Assembly: GCA_963556305.1 (NCBI GenBank)
Contig: OY745767.1
Coordinates: 62,001-126,000 of the forward strand
Origin: Platismatia glauca
Lineage: Eukaryota; Ascomycota; Lecanoromycetes; Lecanorales; Parmeliaceae
Length of the DNA: 64,000 bases
Direction of reading: 5' to 3'
Made by a program: the position numbers and the translations under genes
Shown here: in pieces, positions 1 through 10,661 of the stretch
Position numbering within the stretch: the first letter of the stretch is position 1
Layout of the letters: the number at the start of each line of letters is the position of its first letter
Notes under the pieces: model-generated
Seen by the model: the letters and a program-made list of their open reading frames with translations, nothing else
What the model was told of the DNA's origin: nothing
Databases searched by the model: none

Positions 1-305
1 ATGTTCATGAAAGAGATTGAGAAGACAAAGTATGCACTGATGGGGGACTTGAGGCTGAACGTTGCTTTGAGCTTGAAAGACAATTGTCAGAAGCAAAAGA
101 AGTAAACAACGACACCCTCTTCCAAGCCACTTCGCTTTGCAAGCAAATATTTCAAGCACGCGTCGAATGCCGTGATCCGATAGCACGTAGAACGCGTTCC
201 GACCAGATTTCTGATGTTAAACAATCACTTTTCGCTCATCTTGCTTCACCACCATCTACCCACTTTCACCAAATATCCACACAATTTTCCAGCCAGTCGT
301 TGAAC

Positions 306-1088
306 ATGAACACGATACCGGCCGACAATCCTGAAGCGGAAGATCTAGCTACAGCCACCGACTTGGCCAACCCCCTTAAAGCGGAATATGTAGCCGCTGT
401 CGCTGCATTCGAACAACAGGCCGCCCTCATCCCTCCTGCTCGCAAAGAATACAAAACGCGTTACATGGAGCACAAAAGGGCTCACAAAGGCTATCTCAAG
501 ACCGTGAAAGAACTTCACGCACATCGCACGACTTTCCAGCGCCACAAGCAGTACTTCATCTCACTTTCAAATGACCTACTTGCTTCCAACATCACAATGC
601 GCTCCACGACTGGGCCGATCAGCGATTTACAAGCCCTAACGCATGCAACTCTTCTCAACCATTTGCGAAACGCCTATCACACGTTCATGGCTATCATTCT
701 TGAAGACAAGCACCTGACAAGATTAGAAATAAACTTGGGCAAGCACGATAGAGATTTGGGCGCGCAGTGCGAGGAGGTGTTCGAGGCGGCAGACAAAGAC
801 TTGGAGAAGTTAGAGCGGCTACACGCCGATATAACTAAGGTGGAGGCAAAGATGGGTCGAAAGCCTGCGTGTGGGTCGGTAGAGGGGAAATGTTCTTTTT
901 GTATCAGGCTTGAGGAGCAAGAGGCAACGAGGAGGGCAAAGTTGATGCCGGCGGAGAAGGTGAAGAAGGAAAAGAAGGGAAAGAGGGTTTCGATGAAGAG
1001 TTTGAAGAAAGGACTGGAGGTGAAGGGGAGGTTGGAGAGTATTCCTGAGGAAGAGGAGCTCAGCGACGGGTTTGGCAACTGGGTGTGA
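306..1088 (+). CDS. hypothetical coiled-coil, Lys-rich protein (260 aa)
   Basis: Single-exon reading frame. I chose the ATG at 306 because the frame upstream (open from 84) has no ATG and reads like 5' leader. The protein is largely helical: acidic/Ala-rich at the N-terminus, then long charged heptad-like stretches from about residue 20 to 180 that suggest a coiled coil. A small Cys cluster (C-x7-C-x2-C) follows near residues 185-200. The C-terminus is very basic (repeated KK and KEKKGK) and ends in a short acidic tail. No known domain is recognised and no function is assigned. It converges on SEC22, with about 380 bp between the two 3' ends. A cytoplasmic or nuclear scaffold-like protein is possible but is only inference. 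Confidence 0.6.
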   Translation: MNTIPADNPEAEDLATATDLANPLKAEYVAAVAAFEQQAALIPPARKEYKTRYMEHKRAHKGYLKTVKELHAHRTTFQRHKQYFISLSNDLLASNITMRSTTGPISDLQALTHATLLNHLRNAYHTFMAIILEDKHLTRLEINLGKHDRDLGAQCEEVFEAADKDLEKLERLHADITKVEAKMGRKPACGSVEGKCSFCIRLEEQEATRRAKLMPAEKVKKEKKGKRVSMKSLKKGLEVKGRLESIPEEEELSDGFGNWV

Positions 1089-1464
1089 AAGCTTGGATAC
1101 GATTGGTCAAAGAGTTGCATGGACGATAGAACGGTCCTACCATTGTCTTCGGTGAGATGGATATGCGGGATTTTCAAGTACAAAACAATGGGCGATAGGT
1201 CTATCATTGTCGTTAGCGATGATGGAGTGGGGCGTGAAGGGGAGCGCGGACACTGACCTGTCAATGCTACCACCGAACGTGATTCTATAGTCTCAATGAA
1301 GCGGGCAATCATCACCAGGCCTAGCACTGGCATGAGCAAGAATTGATGTACACAGTGACAGTGTATAGAGGCACAGGCATCAAGCCTATCAATACCATCA
1401 GCAGACTATGCAAGCATTTTCAAGACAGCGCGATATAATGGGTATTCAACGAGCCACAAACCAG
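1089..1464. other. intergenic, convergent 3' ends
   Basis: The gap lies between two convergent genes. It is presumed to carry both 3' UTRs. No gene, repeat or RNA is recognisable. Confidence 0.5.
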
Positions 1465-2179
1465 TTAAAAGAACCTCCACCATATAAGTACAATCATCAT
1501 GGCCCCGACCCCCACGAACGGTCCATACTGCTTGAGCAACAGCTCCCAGTTGATCCGGACCGCAGCCCTCTTGTACTTCTTACTATCCTCCCTCAGCCGG
1601 CCTGACATTTCCCCCATCCTCTCCAAGCTATCCCCTCTATACAGCAAATCCTCGATGTTCTTCGTCATAACCTTCGTCACATCCCTCAGCTCATCGTTCA
1701 GCTTGTCCAGGTTTTGACTCGCGCGGCTGTCTTGGTAGGTCTTCTTTGTTCGTTGCATAAAAGTGTCGAATTCGACAAAAGCGTAGGGGCGGCAGGTGGG
1801 AGAGAGATACTGGGAGGAGGAGTATGTAGTTGTGAATTCGGTGGCGAGATCGGAGAGGTAGGTGAAGGCGAGTTTGCGAGGGTAGGAGTGGTCGCAGATG
1901 GTGAGGAAGCAGAGCTGGTCTTGTATCATGTAGCTGCAACCCTCCCAGAGAAATCAGTGACAGCTTCTCCGCAGAGTGGAGAGAGGGCAGGCGGACGCAC
2001 TGGAGCGTGTATTTGCCGGCTTCTATGCTGGCCTGAGGCTCAGAGTTACGGTTCAGCCGCCGAATGATCATTTTCGCATTGGCTTTGGGATCCGCGAGCT
2101 CCGTTTCCGCTTGCTCATCATCGACGGTGGCTGCGAGCAGGAGGCCATCTATCCTGGCTATCTGTGTCGATTTGACCAT
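1465..2179 (-). CDS. SEC22: R-SNARE Sec22 (two exons, 215 aa)
   Basis: Vesicle-trafficking SNARE acting in ER-Golgi transport in both directions. Exon 1 is 2179-2001 and exon 2 is 1933-1465. The 67-nt intron (2000-1934) has a GTGCGT donor and a TGCAG acceptor and splits a His codon in the reading ...YTLHYMIQD..., which matches the longin domain of Sec22. The N-terminal longin domain spans roughly residues 1-125. The SNARE motif runs from about 130 to 190 and includes the zero-layer Arg in LLYRGDSLERM. A C-terminal membrane anchor (about 193-213, ending IVLIWWRFF) follows. At 215 residues it has the length of yeast Sec22 (214). It is divergent from the ASXH-domain gene, sharing an upstream region of about 390 bp. 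Confidence 0.93.
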
Positions 2180-2572
2180 TTTGCTTTGTTTCCCGTGCTG
2201 CCTTCAGGGTGCACTGCTCCTCCTGGCTCTTCAAATTATCGACGTGTTTCGGACATTTGTGGTAAAAGCGATGGCTCGGAGAGTAACCGACTCTTCCTTC
2301 AATGAGCCCAGAACAAAGCTGTTGTAACTTGTAAAAGCCAGTCCTCTAATTCCTGAACGCAGCGATCTTTTGCTCGGGCCAGCTGGGGAAGCTTCTGCGG
2401 CTGCCCGCGCTTGAAGTTTAGGCGCGACAGGAAGAGCTTCCATTCACAAACACTTCAAGTTCTGTCTCTCACACACACAAGCCTCGTGATCAAGATCAAA
2501 ATGTAAACATCTTTGCTCAATGATTTGTCGGGCATCTTCTACACGCGTTTCACACTCTCCGTACAGCGCACG

Positions 2573-5073
2573 ATGACTCCTCGGAAACGCAAGGCCGACT
2601 CTGCATCGCCAGCAGAGTCCTTACACCACTCACCTCACAAACGGGCTAGGTCTGAGACTACTAATGACACAGCTGACAAGCGAAGTGGCAATGCCTACTC
2701 TTCCGACGTGTCTCCAAATGGCTATACCGAACCTTCGATCCATGTGGCCAAGCCTTCGAATAATTCACATACAGCTCCTGTTCAAGAGAACGAGGCTACC
2801 ACTCTAAGTGATCTCCCACAAACATGGGATCAAGCAAGTGCCGCGGATAAGATGTTAGTGAGGCTGAAAGAAATCTCAAAGGCACCGTGGGCTACGGTTG
2901 AGAGTGCTTGGGAAAAATCGACGGGTGAAAAGGCTGCTAAAGACGTGTTGTTGGATCGTTATAGACTCCTCAGAGACATCAAGGCAGACTCTGACGGTGT
3001 ACTTCCAAGACGTGTACTTCCAAAACGTGTACCTCCAAGACGTGTACCTCCAAGACGTTTACCTCCAAGACGTGTACCTCCAAGACGTGTACTTCAAAGA
3101 TGTGTACTTCGAAGAGATGCGGAGCCTTCATATGTCGAGGATCCCTTGGAGGTTTCAGAAGAAGTCTCTTCGCCTCCAACAACCGAAGACAGATCTCCAA
3201 GCCCCGTCAATCGCGGACCCTCAGACAAGTCTCCATATGCTATCTCCAAAGTCTCAAAAAATGCGGCCATTTCTTCGAACACTGCAAGTGCAGCTCCTAC
3301 CGAGAGCTTTGCTCCCGATCAAGACCTTCCGCAGTCGTGGGAACAAGCAGATGCAAGCGACCAGTTGCTAGTGAGGTCGAAAATCAATAAAGTAACCTGG
3401 TCCAAAATCACGGAAGCTTGGAAAAAGTTGACAGGTGAAACGCCCGCGGACGGTGCTCTAAAAGATCGATATGAGCGCATCAAGCGATTCGTCATCCGCC
3501 CAGACAGCGATCGTGGCAGGCGCCCAGCGGAATCCAGAGCCCCTGATCAAGTGGTCTCTCGGCGCGCAAAGCCTAGGCAGAGAAAACCAGGAATTCCACG
3601 TCTTAGCGAAACGCCTATGAAACAGAATATGGATCGTGGAAAGCGCAAGACTTCGGTCAAGTACACGGATTCAACGACGGATGATGATGAGCTTTTCGCT
3701 GCGCCTACCGAACCTGTTGTCACCACCTCCGCCAAGCGCAACGCTGGTCGTGCTGCGAAGGTGAATAGAAGTGATCCGGAATGGCTAGTGACCAGCGAGA
3801 AATCACCTCTTGCCGACGAAGACCTTCATGCCGAATTCTCTGACCCCAAGACATATGAGGACTTCATGAAATCAGACTGGGAGAGCCTTCGTGAAACTCT
3901 TGCTCCTAACGTTCCCGTCAATCCCGATGGATATTCCATCCCCATGACGTTCTTCAAATATGACCCTGACTTCCGTCGTGGCATTCGCGAATTCCAGGAG
4001 GACCTCGCAGCGGGGCGTTTGGATCCAAAATGGCAAGCTGATGCAGCTCAGGCAATGGAGGAACGGGCTCGAGGGGAGTTTGATGCGTACAAGGAAGACC
4101 AGTTCGAGGCTTTTTGGGGGCAGAAGCAAAAACTAAACTATGATGCTCTTGCGGGGGAAAGCAGCAAGATCAAGTTGGAGATGCTGATAAAGAACAATAT
4201 TTTCAAGGTCGGAGACTACTTCAGCTACTCTCGAGTTATCGGTGGGAAGAAAGGGATGCTCAGGGTGCTCATAGAGAAGGATTGCAAGGTGAGCGAAATA
4301 CTCGTAACCGTGCCAATTTGCCAAAGGTCGTCGCTAACAGTTCCTAGATTGTCAAGGTCGATAGCAAAGAACTGACATTCGCTATTCCTCCTGGGCAACG
4401 AAAATATTCTCGCCACATGTTTGAATTCAGGTCTCCAGGAGACACTAAATCCGAAGGAAAAGCAACAATGGATGGTGGCGATGAAGAGTCCCCAACTGCC
4501 TTGGATAGTAGAATCAATGGTACTAAAGCCAATGTGGACACCGCGTCCTATGGCGATGAAGGACTACAACCTAGCAAGAAAGGTGACGGAGCTCTAATAA
4601 CTAAAAAGATGGCCGGAAATGGCAGCCTGCTAGATATCGAATCAAAGACGGCCGAAGCCCTGCCCGACGCCAGGGCAGAAAAGGATGGTACAGGGGAAAT
4701 CACGCAATTGAACGGCAACGAAGTCGAAGCAAATATCAAGCCACAAGACCACGAGACTCACGAAGCCACAACATCTGAAGGGCCCAAAGAGAACGGAGCA
4801 CTCGTCCAAAGCAACGGCGACAATCGCTCCTCTGCCAATGACTCTGAAGACGAGGACATCCCCTGCACCATTTCCGTGCTCGTACAGCTCGAGAACAAAA
4901 TCCTTGACGTCCATGGCAGTTTCAAATCGGAGGAGACGGTAATTCACAACGCTTGGAAAGACTTCCGTGGCATTCGCAACCATCAAGACCTGGGAAGTCT
5001 ATTTGAGATGCGCGAGGAGTTCTACGTCCATAAGTATCCTCAGATTATGAAGGCGGCGAAGAGAAAGAGGTAG
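2573..5073 (+). CDS. ASXH/DEUBAD-type chromatin protein with two SANT/Myb-like repeats (813 aa)
   Basis: Two exons, 2573-4288 and 4348-5073. The 59-nt intron (4289-4347) has a GTGAGC donor, a GCTAAC branch point and a CCTAG acceptor, phase 0. An upstream in-frame ATG exists at 2513; MTPRKRK at 2573 is preferred because it starts with a basic, NLS-like run. Two related segments of about 55 residues (near residues 80-140 and 245-305) share the pattern DLPQ-W-Q-DQLLV-W-AW-TGE-L-RYRIK, typical of fungal SANT/Myb-like DNA-binding modules. From about residue 440 to 520 the sequence (PDFRRGIREFQEDLAAGRLD ... EAFWGQKQKL) matches the Asx-homology (ASXH/DEUBAD) pattern. In animal Asx that domain activates the BAP1-type H2A deubiquitinase. 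A basic pentapeptide repeat lies between the SANT-like units. A role as partner of a fungal PR-DUB-like deubiquitinase is inference. Confidence 0.82.
2998..3117 (+). repeat. 15-bp coding tandem repeat, about 8 copies
   Basis: Units of 15 bp (consensus near cgtgtacctccaaga) lie inside the ASXH-protein gene and encode a basic pentapeptide repeat (R-R-V-P-P and variants). The period is a multiple of three, so copy-number change keeps the frame. The other sense frame and one antisense frame are also open across the array. Confidence 0.85.
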
Positions 5074-5314
5074 TTGGGACTCGTTTGGAGGGACCAATGA
5101 GCATGACATTCCTCGACAATGGTAGGCGTTCTCAAGATTCCCTCACATAGCAAGAGAGCATGATGCTTTTCGGTAGATCACAAGTGGGACCCGTAAGGAG
5201 CAAGGCTAGTTCTTCGAAACCCAGTAGCTAGAAAGAATAAAATTCAGGACTCGGTCAGTTCTCCCATCTTCAATCACAATCACAATTGTCCTACGCGCCA
5301 TATTCCTTCGCCCT

Positions 5315-6116
5315 TCAAACCACACTCCCGTTCCTCCCACCCACGACCCCCATCCCCATCCCCATTCCAATCCCCAACACCAACCCGTCCGGCCTATCAG
5401 GGGTGATCTTCCCAATGCCCACGGTGCCAAACTGATCATCGCGGACCTCGAACACGGCCTGCTGGAACCTGCCCGCTCTATACAAATACAGCCACAGCCC
5501 CTGCAGCACATTCATCGCGATACCGTAAGTGAGGTGGTGGTAGCCAATTGGGAAAGTGGCGACGCCGAAGAAGCAGCCGGGATAACGGGCGTCGGATTCG
5601 TAAGGGTCGTCCCAACGAGCCTGCTCGGATGCATGTGTCAGCTAGCGCTGCTTCTCTTTGCCCGCATGGGACGGTGGAGTACGACGTGTTGTACGCACGA
5701 GTGGTTGATCTTCCGCGTCGTGGCTTTTGATGAAGGCGGCGAGGGACTGCTGCGTGCGGAGGATGGTGCGGCCGAGGTTGACCTTTTTGATGGCGTGGTC
5801 TAGGACGCTGATGCGGAGGATGGTGTGGGTATCTGGGACGCGGTAGTGGACTATCTCTCCTACGCTCGGGGTATTGAGGGAGAGGGCGAGCGAGTTGATT
5901 GTTCTGTGGAGGAGAGGTGGGGTCGTTAGTGATGGTGAGCTGGGGGAGAGTTGGGGGGGATGGGGCTCACTCTACGCTTAAGAGGGAGTGATCGGTGCTA
6001 GCATTCTCGGAAATGGTGTTCAATGAACGAGGTGTTGAATCGACAGCTGCAGGAGCCGCGTCCGCGCCGAAGAAGCGTTGGGATAGGGGGAGCAAAAGGT
6101 ATATGACCGGTAGCAT
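5315..6116 (-). CDS. small secreted protein, three exons (218 aa)
   Basis: Exons are 6116-5971, 5903-5699 and 5620-5315. Introns are 67 nt (GTGAGC...ACTAAC...ACAG) and 78 nt (GTGCGT...GCTGAC...GCAG), and all junctions keep frame. The N-terminus is a likely signal peptide (hydrophobic MLPVIYLLLPLSQRFF, then GADA). The mature part resembles a widespread Pezizomycotina family of unknown function: a beta-rich N-terminal half, then a conserved block around FGVATFPIGYHHLTYG and an amphipathic VLQGLWLYLY helix followed by FEVRDDQFGTVGIGKI. There are no cysteine pairs to suggest a classic effector and no catalytic motif. The C-terminus is Gly/Met-rich (a GMGMGMG run), probably drifted. The function is unknown. 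Confidence 0.68.
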
Positions 6117-7815
6117 ATTGACCGATGCTCATCCTTGAGAGTATTCGAGGAAGAAACAGACAGCACGCGGCCAAGACCATTGAAGCTTTTGTGCCTTGGA
6201 GTCCAAGCGATAAACACCCTCAGGGTCTCCAAAAGGGGAGGAAGTGTGGGGAGAGGGAAAGCGACACGCGACACGCGGCGAAATGCACGAGAGAAGCGAA
6301 CCATATCGACGACGCTGCTCTGCGCTGAAGAGAAAGTGTGCATGAGGGGGAGTAGTCGCAATAAAGATCGCATGAAGAACGAGTGGCTACTGTTGTATGG
6401 TGCGGTGTTCCAAGCCCCATTCCAGATACACCGACACCACCCACAAGCGCCACATGGATTTGCGGAACCGTTCTTCTCCAAGAAGAAGGTCCGACGACGC
6501 CGACATCGAACATTCGGAGCTAAGCCGATTCATATGAAACTCATCGTCTCCCCAACGCCGGGTCAGGTAGATCTAGCAGTCCTATGAGGCCTCGCTTGGA
6601 GCCGAAGTCTTCTTCGTCCAGGGTTCAGAAGTAGAGAGTTCCATCGCCCTAACGACGTGAAGTCCCAAGAGGCTTTACACTCGGCATCTCAACTCGCTGG
6701 TCTTGTTATCTTTGGTATGGCTGAAGGATTCCGCAAGTGGTGCACGAGAAAACCCGAGGCAGCTCCTTTGCCAAAAGAACAAGCATTACTAATTTCCATA
6801 GGCTCTCCTGTGGGGAATGAATCTATGGCTCCATATGTCGGGAAGGGGCCTTTGGGTGCTGCTGCAGGCGGAGGATAATGGAGGTGGTCCGGCCTGCCTG
6901 AGTTTGGTGTTCTAGAAGATGACCAGGAATGGTCGAGAGACGTTTAGTGAGCCATTCATTATGACAGAAGCTGCCGTAGATCCTCGGTACCAATGTTGCC
7001 GGCATCGTTCAGTCCTTCGGCCCACGCAAGTTTCAGTAATTCTTACCAGCTTGATGCACGATGATCCATTCTAGTATCACACTGCCTAGAAGGGAACACG
7101 GGCTCCGTGTTTGGACTGGCTAGGGCAAGAGGGCGAATGCGAGCGATAACAAGATACAAGGGTACAGAGAGGGAAAAGCTGGAGCCCTTCGTCAGTCCGA
7201 TAATGATACCCTGTATCTCTTACCTCAATCGCAAAATTCCCGATCTGACCTATCCCTTATTTCAACCACACTCCACCATCGCAGCGGCAATGTAGACATT
7301 CTCATTTCTATAGCCAAGCCCCTATGCTGGTCTTCCGTTAAGGAATAACCCAGTCTCCACGACTTGTTACAACGCCCTTGCACAGAACGGCAGAGATTTT
7401 CGATCAACATCTTGGCGAAAAGTCATCTGATCAGGTGTTGCCTCGTGCTGCGCACGACATAGTGCTCAGGGTACCGTTGTCGATCTGATCGGTCCTTCGC
7501 CATCTGACCTCATCCATAAGGGCAGTGGGTGTCAACGTACTGTTACACGGTGAACTCTACGCTCTCGGTCGCTTCGAGATGAGCACACCGAGAAGATCCT
7601 TCAACGTTGAAGATCCGCATCACGGTCGTGACATGCATTTGACTTCATCATTATCAGCGACACACTCAAGAACCCCAGAGATGCTGACAATCTTATAGAC
7701 GCCGTTGACCATAGAGAATGATGTGTGTGGCGTTTGCGTTAGTAGCTCTATCCTATTTCCTCGAATCGCCTTGAGCCTGACAGCCAATGCAATACCCAGC
7801 AAGAGGTGCTAGAGG
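6117..7815. other. 1.7-kb intergenic stretch
   Basis: Short open frames are present on both strands (up to about 150 codons near 6020-6590), but none has domain-like composition, plausible splice continuity or a good start context. Nothing I would call a gene. Confidence 0.45.
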
Positions 7816-8521
7816 TCATGTATCAGTAGCTGGAACTGCCGTAGGAGCTGGAGTGAGAGGAGGGCTCCAGGGCGGGAGCCCAAAGGGTCGACCCAAAGGT
7901 AAAGCCTTGGCGTTGTAAAAGGCGATTCTCACATCCCTCCCAAAATGCTTCGTCGTTCGCCTCTCTGAAATCCCAGTTTCGAAATCGATTGATGCGGCGA
8001 ATCGGGCGGCAAAGCATTGACAATTATTTACCATCTCGTCATACCGCTTTTGGGTGAAGAATATCTTGAAGATCGCGTAGGGAATCTTGTAAGGTAGAAG
8101 GATCGTGCCCCACAAAGCCCGTTTTCGATTCAGATCTCTTTTGACTTGATCTGCTGTAAGGATTTAGCAGTCTTGAGAAGTATGTTGTATACTATAACCA
8201 ACTCATTGATTGCAGGGAACTATTACCTGCTTCTTTGAGTTCGAGATCAGTCAGAGTGGTAGTTCCAATCGCCTCGCGTTCTGTAGCTAAGAGCCGACGT
8301 CCGTCCACATCACCAGGGTTGGTCCAGATGCCGACGTGATAGTCGATGATACCATGTTGGTTTTCTAGCTCCCAGATGTATGCACCAACTTCAATTGCCC
8401 AATGTCCAGGTATGGTGCCTTGAAAGGCGCGCCGGAAGACAGCCCGCCTGACCAAACCGTGGACGGGTCTCCATCTGAAATAGATCACCCGCGTGGATCG
8501 ATTCGGATTCGTTTCTTTGAA

Positions 8522-8529
8522 GTCGACAG
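8522..8529 (+). repeat. target-site duplication (left), GTCGACAG
   Basis: This 8-bp GTCGACAG is repeated exactly at 9277-9284, directly flanking the transposon ends. Eight base pairs is the duplication length made by hAT transposases. Confidence 0.93.
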
Positions 8530-9276
8530 CAGTGTTGGCAACGGTGGAAATAGTTGGTTTTCAGGCCCCAACTGCACCAACTACTTGATTTGAAATCGAA
8601 ACTGCACCAACTATCATACAAAGTAGAAACCAACTACCAACTATCAGTTCAACCGATAGTGGAGCGGTTTTGGTAACCAAAAATCAAATCTTCGCCAGGC
8701 CCAGCTCTGATGAGCGCTGGAGACTGCCGACCATTGACCATTGACCATTGACCACCGGCCGTTGACCGTTGACTTCTGGTCATCTCGCTCCACCGTTGAT
8801 GACCAACCATCGACCGCCCACCATCGACCGCCCACCATCGACTGTCAACTGGTAGTCATCTCGCTCAATAATAGCTGCCTGTGTTATCACTTTCGCATCC
8901 TCCAACGTAAATATATCTAGTGAAAACCATGATTTCAGACATTCCACAGCCTCAGTTGTTGAGACTTGAAGTCGATGGCGTATACACCCTATCAGGTCCT
9001 ATAAGTCTAGGTACTGTCAAGTTTTGGCCTGACAGATGCCAAGTACTACCGGTAAACATTGAGTGGGGTTTTTACACCACAAGGGAAGGGCGTATGCTAC
9101 GGAATGTGGGGACTGGAATATTCATTCCAAACTGCTCCACTGTCAGTTAAAACCGTTGGTTTAGATACCAGAACTGCACCAACTACCAACCGTCAGATCC
9201 CAAACTGCACCAACTATTACAAAAAACCAACGGTTCCACCGGTAGTGGAGCAGTTGGTGCACCATTGCCAACACTG
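8530..9276 (-). mobile_element. 747-bp non-autonomous hAT element (deletion derivative)
   Basis: The terminal inverted repeats begin CAGTGTTGGCAA at the left and read CAGTGTTGGCAA on the opposite strand at the right, with further matching after one mismatch (GGTG). Subterminal zones carry repeated 'actgcaccaacta' motifs. On the minus strand at about 8890-8975 a reading EAVECLKSWFSLDIFTLED is clearly related to the hAT dimerisation tail of the decayed element at 43357-44243. This is therefore an internally deleted relative of the same family. The interior also holds a minisatellite. It has no intact transposase and would need one in trans. Confidence 0.92.
8728..8866. repeat. simple minisatellite inside the hAT element
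   Basis: Short direct repeats: 'accattg' three times, 'accgcccaccatcg' twice, and 'gtcatctcgctc' twice about 75 bp apart. Confidence 0.75.
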
Positions 9277-9284
9277 GTCGACAG
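9277..9284 (+). repeat. target-site duplication (right), GTCGACAG
   Basis: Exact copy of 8522-8529 directly after the right terminal inverted repeat. Confidence 0.93.
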
Positions 9285-9294
9285 CCGTTTTCAT

Positions 9295-10661
9295 GTATGT
9301 GGCTATCAACTCGCTGTCGGAATAATGTTGCTCTGATTTGCTCGTCAACTTCACACATAGAATGTTGGCCCATCAAATGGAAAGTTCAAAGGCTTACTGA
9401 AATTATCAGACATAGATACTATCCGAGGGACTTACAGCACGATCGAGAATTGCTGTGAAGAATAGAGGAGAGGTTCCAGAGCAGAAGATGTCACGGCTGT
9501 TGCCAGCTAAGACGGAACGACGAATTGATTATAGTGTTCAACTGATCGAAACCTATGTTACGACGAAAAAATCGGATCGTAAAATGTAGCGATGAGTTGT
9601 ATAGACTAAATTCTCACCCCCGAACAACTTTTGGTGACCGGAACCGGAACCCTACATGTGTCGCTCTTCGAAGAGGATCTAGAGTGACGACAAAGGACTG
9701 ATATCATTTCAAATTCGTGTTCAGTTACTGTATTGATCTCACCTGATGTACCTATGAAGTGGTGGGTCCAAAGGCGGGTTAGCGCGAAAACGCCAAGAGG
9801 TCGCAACGCTTTACAAAGGGAGTACTAGGGGAACAACCCCCTTTGTGATGGAGGTCTCTTATTTGGTGCGATTCCTGTTGGTGCTGGTCCAGTGGTGTTG
9901 CGGTGTTTCTCCTGGATGTACACTCCACCAAATCCTGGCACACGTGTTCCGTGGGCTGTGCAGTCCCCTGGGCTATGCAGCTCCCTGGGCTATGCAGTTC
10001 CCTGGGCTATGTACTATGTCGTTCCACAACGATTTATAATATATCAATGAATAAATCAATCATGGAAGGCAGAATGTGACGTCCAGAACTTCAAGAATGA
10101 TTAAGCCTATATTGTGTTGAAAGTAGAGCGGGACTCGAAGGGACGATCATTATGATATGCCTACTTTCCTGGCTCACGTGTTCCCACGCTCACCGCCAAT
10201 TGTAACCGGATACAAGGGGATGTATGAGTGAGTACACGCAGTTAACAAGAAGAAACAATGGTGGGGCCCATGACCATGGGTTAGCACAGCCTCATGCAAC
10301 AATTCAGACGAGCTCAGAAGGAATTCTTCCCACATGTGTACGGTAGCCCTACTGATCATTACCATCAGAAGCCAATACGTTGAGTTCAGCTCTCGCTCGG
10401 AATTGGACGCCTTACATCCGCACGGTAGGTAAAGGAAGAGCCGTGCCTCACAGAATGAGGCAAACAAGGCGGCTAATTTCAGGGATGCTTATATCGAGTC
10501 CAAATACATGGTTATAGCACTCCCACAGTGCTTCTGACAACCTTCGTCAGGTCAATCGATCATTCCCCTATGTACAGCGGGTATTCATCTTCTTACCTCA
10601 GTTCCCATGACTTACCTGTACATGGACGATTGCACCCCGAGATCCTCTCGCGATTTGTTCG
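9295..10661. other. 1.4-kb intergenic stretch
   Basis: Only short unsupported frames are seen (for example about 97 codons on the minus strand at 10174-10467). A 17-bp tandem repeat lies within it. No gene is recognised. Confidence 0.45.
9951..10013 (+). repeat. 17-bp tandem repeat, about 3.7 copies
   Basis: The unit is close to ctgggctatgcagttcc, repeated at 9951, 9968, 9985 and (partial) 10002. Non-coding. Confidence 0.8.

Larger units (their letters stand above)
7816..9294 (-). pseudogene. permuted papain-fold (NlpC/P60- or LRAT-like) gene interrupted by a hAT element
   Basis: The downstream body is exon 8529-8227, a 72-nt intron (8226-8154, GTAATA...TTACAG) and exon 8153-7816. It carries a His in GHWAIEVGAYIWEL and a Cys in NNCQCFAARF, the His-first, Cys-later order of permuted papain-like folds (NlpC/P60, LRAT, PPPDE). 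The natural start codon seems to be ATG at 9294. The reading MKTAVD at 9294-9277 continues in the same frame at GTC 8527 once the transposon (8530-9276) and one target-site copy are ignored. The uninterrupted gene would have about 216 codons. As it stands the frame enters the transposon and meets a stop. The exact enzymatic class is uncertain. Confidence 0.7.

Noticed and set aside
677..1339. 220-codon minus-strand frame
   Set aside because: Antisense to the hypothetical gene at 306-1088; Ser/Pro-rich shadow with no independent support.
2898..3371. 157-codon frame with repeated YLQDV
   Set aside because: A by-product of the 15-bp repeat read in another frame of the ASXH-protein gene.
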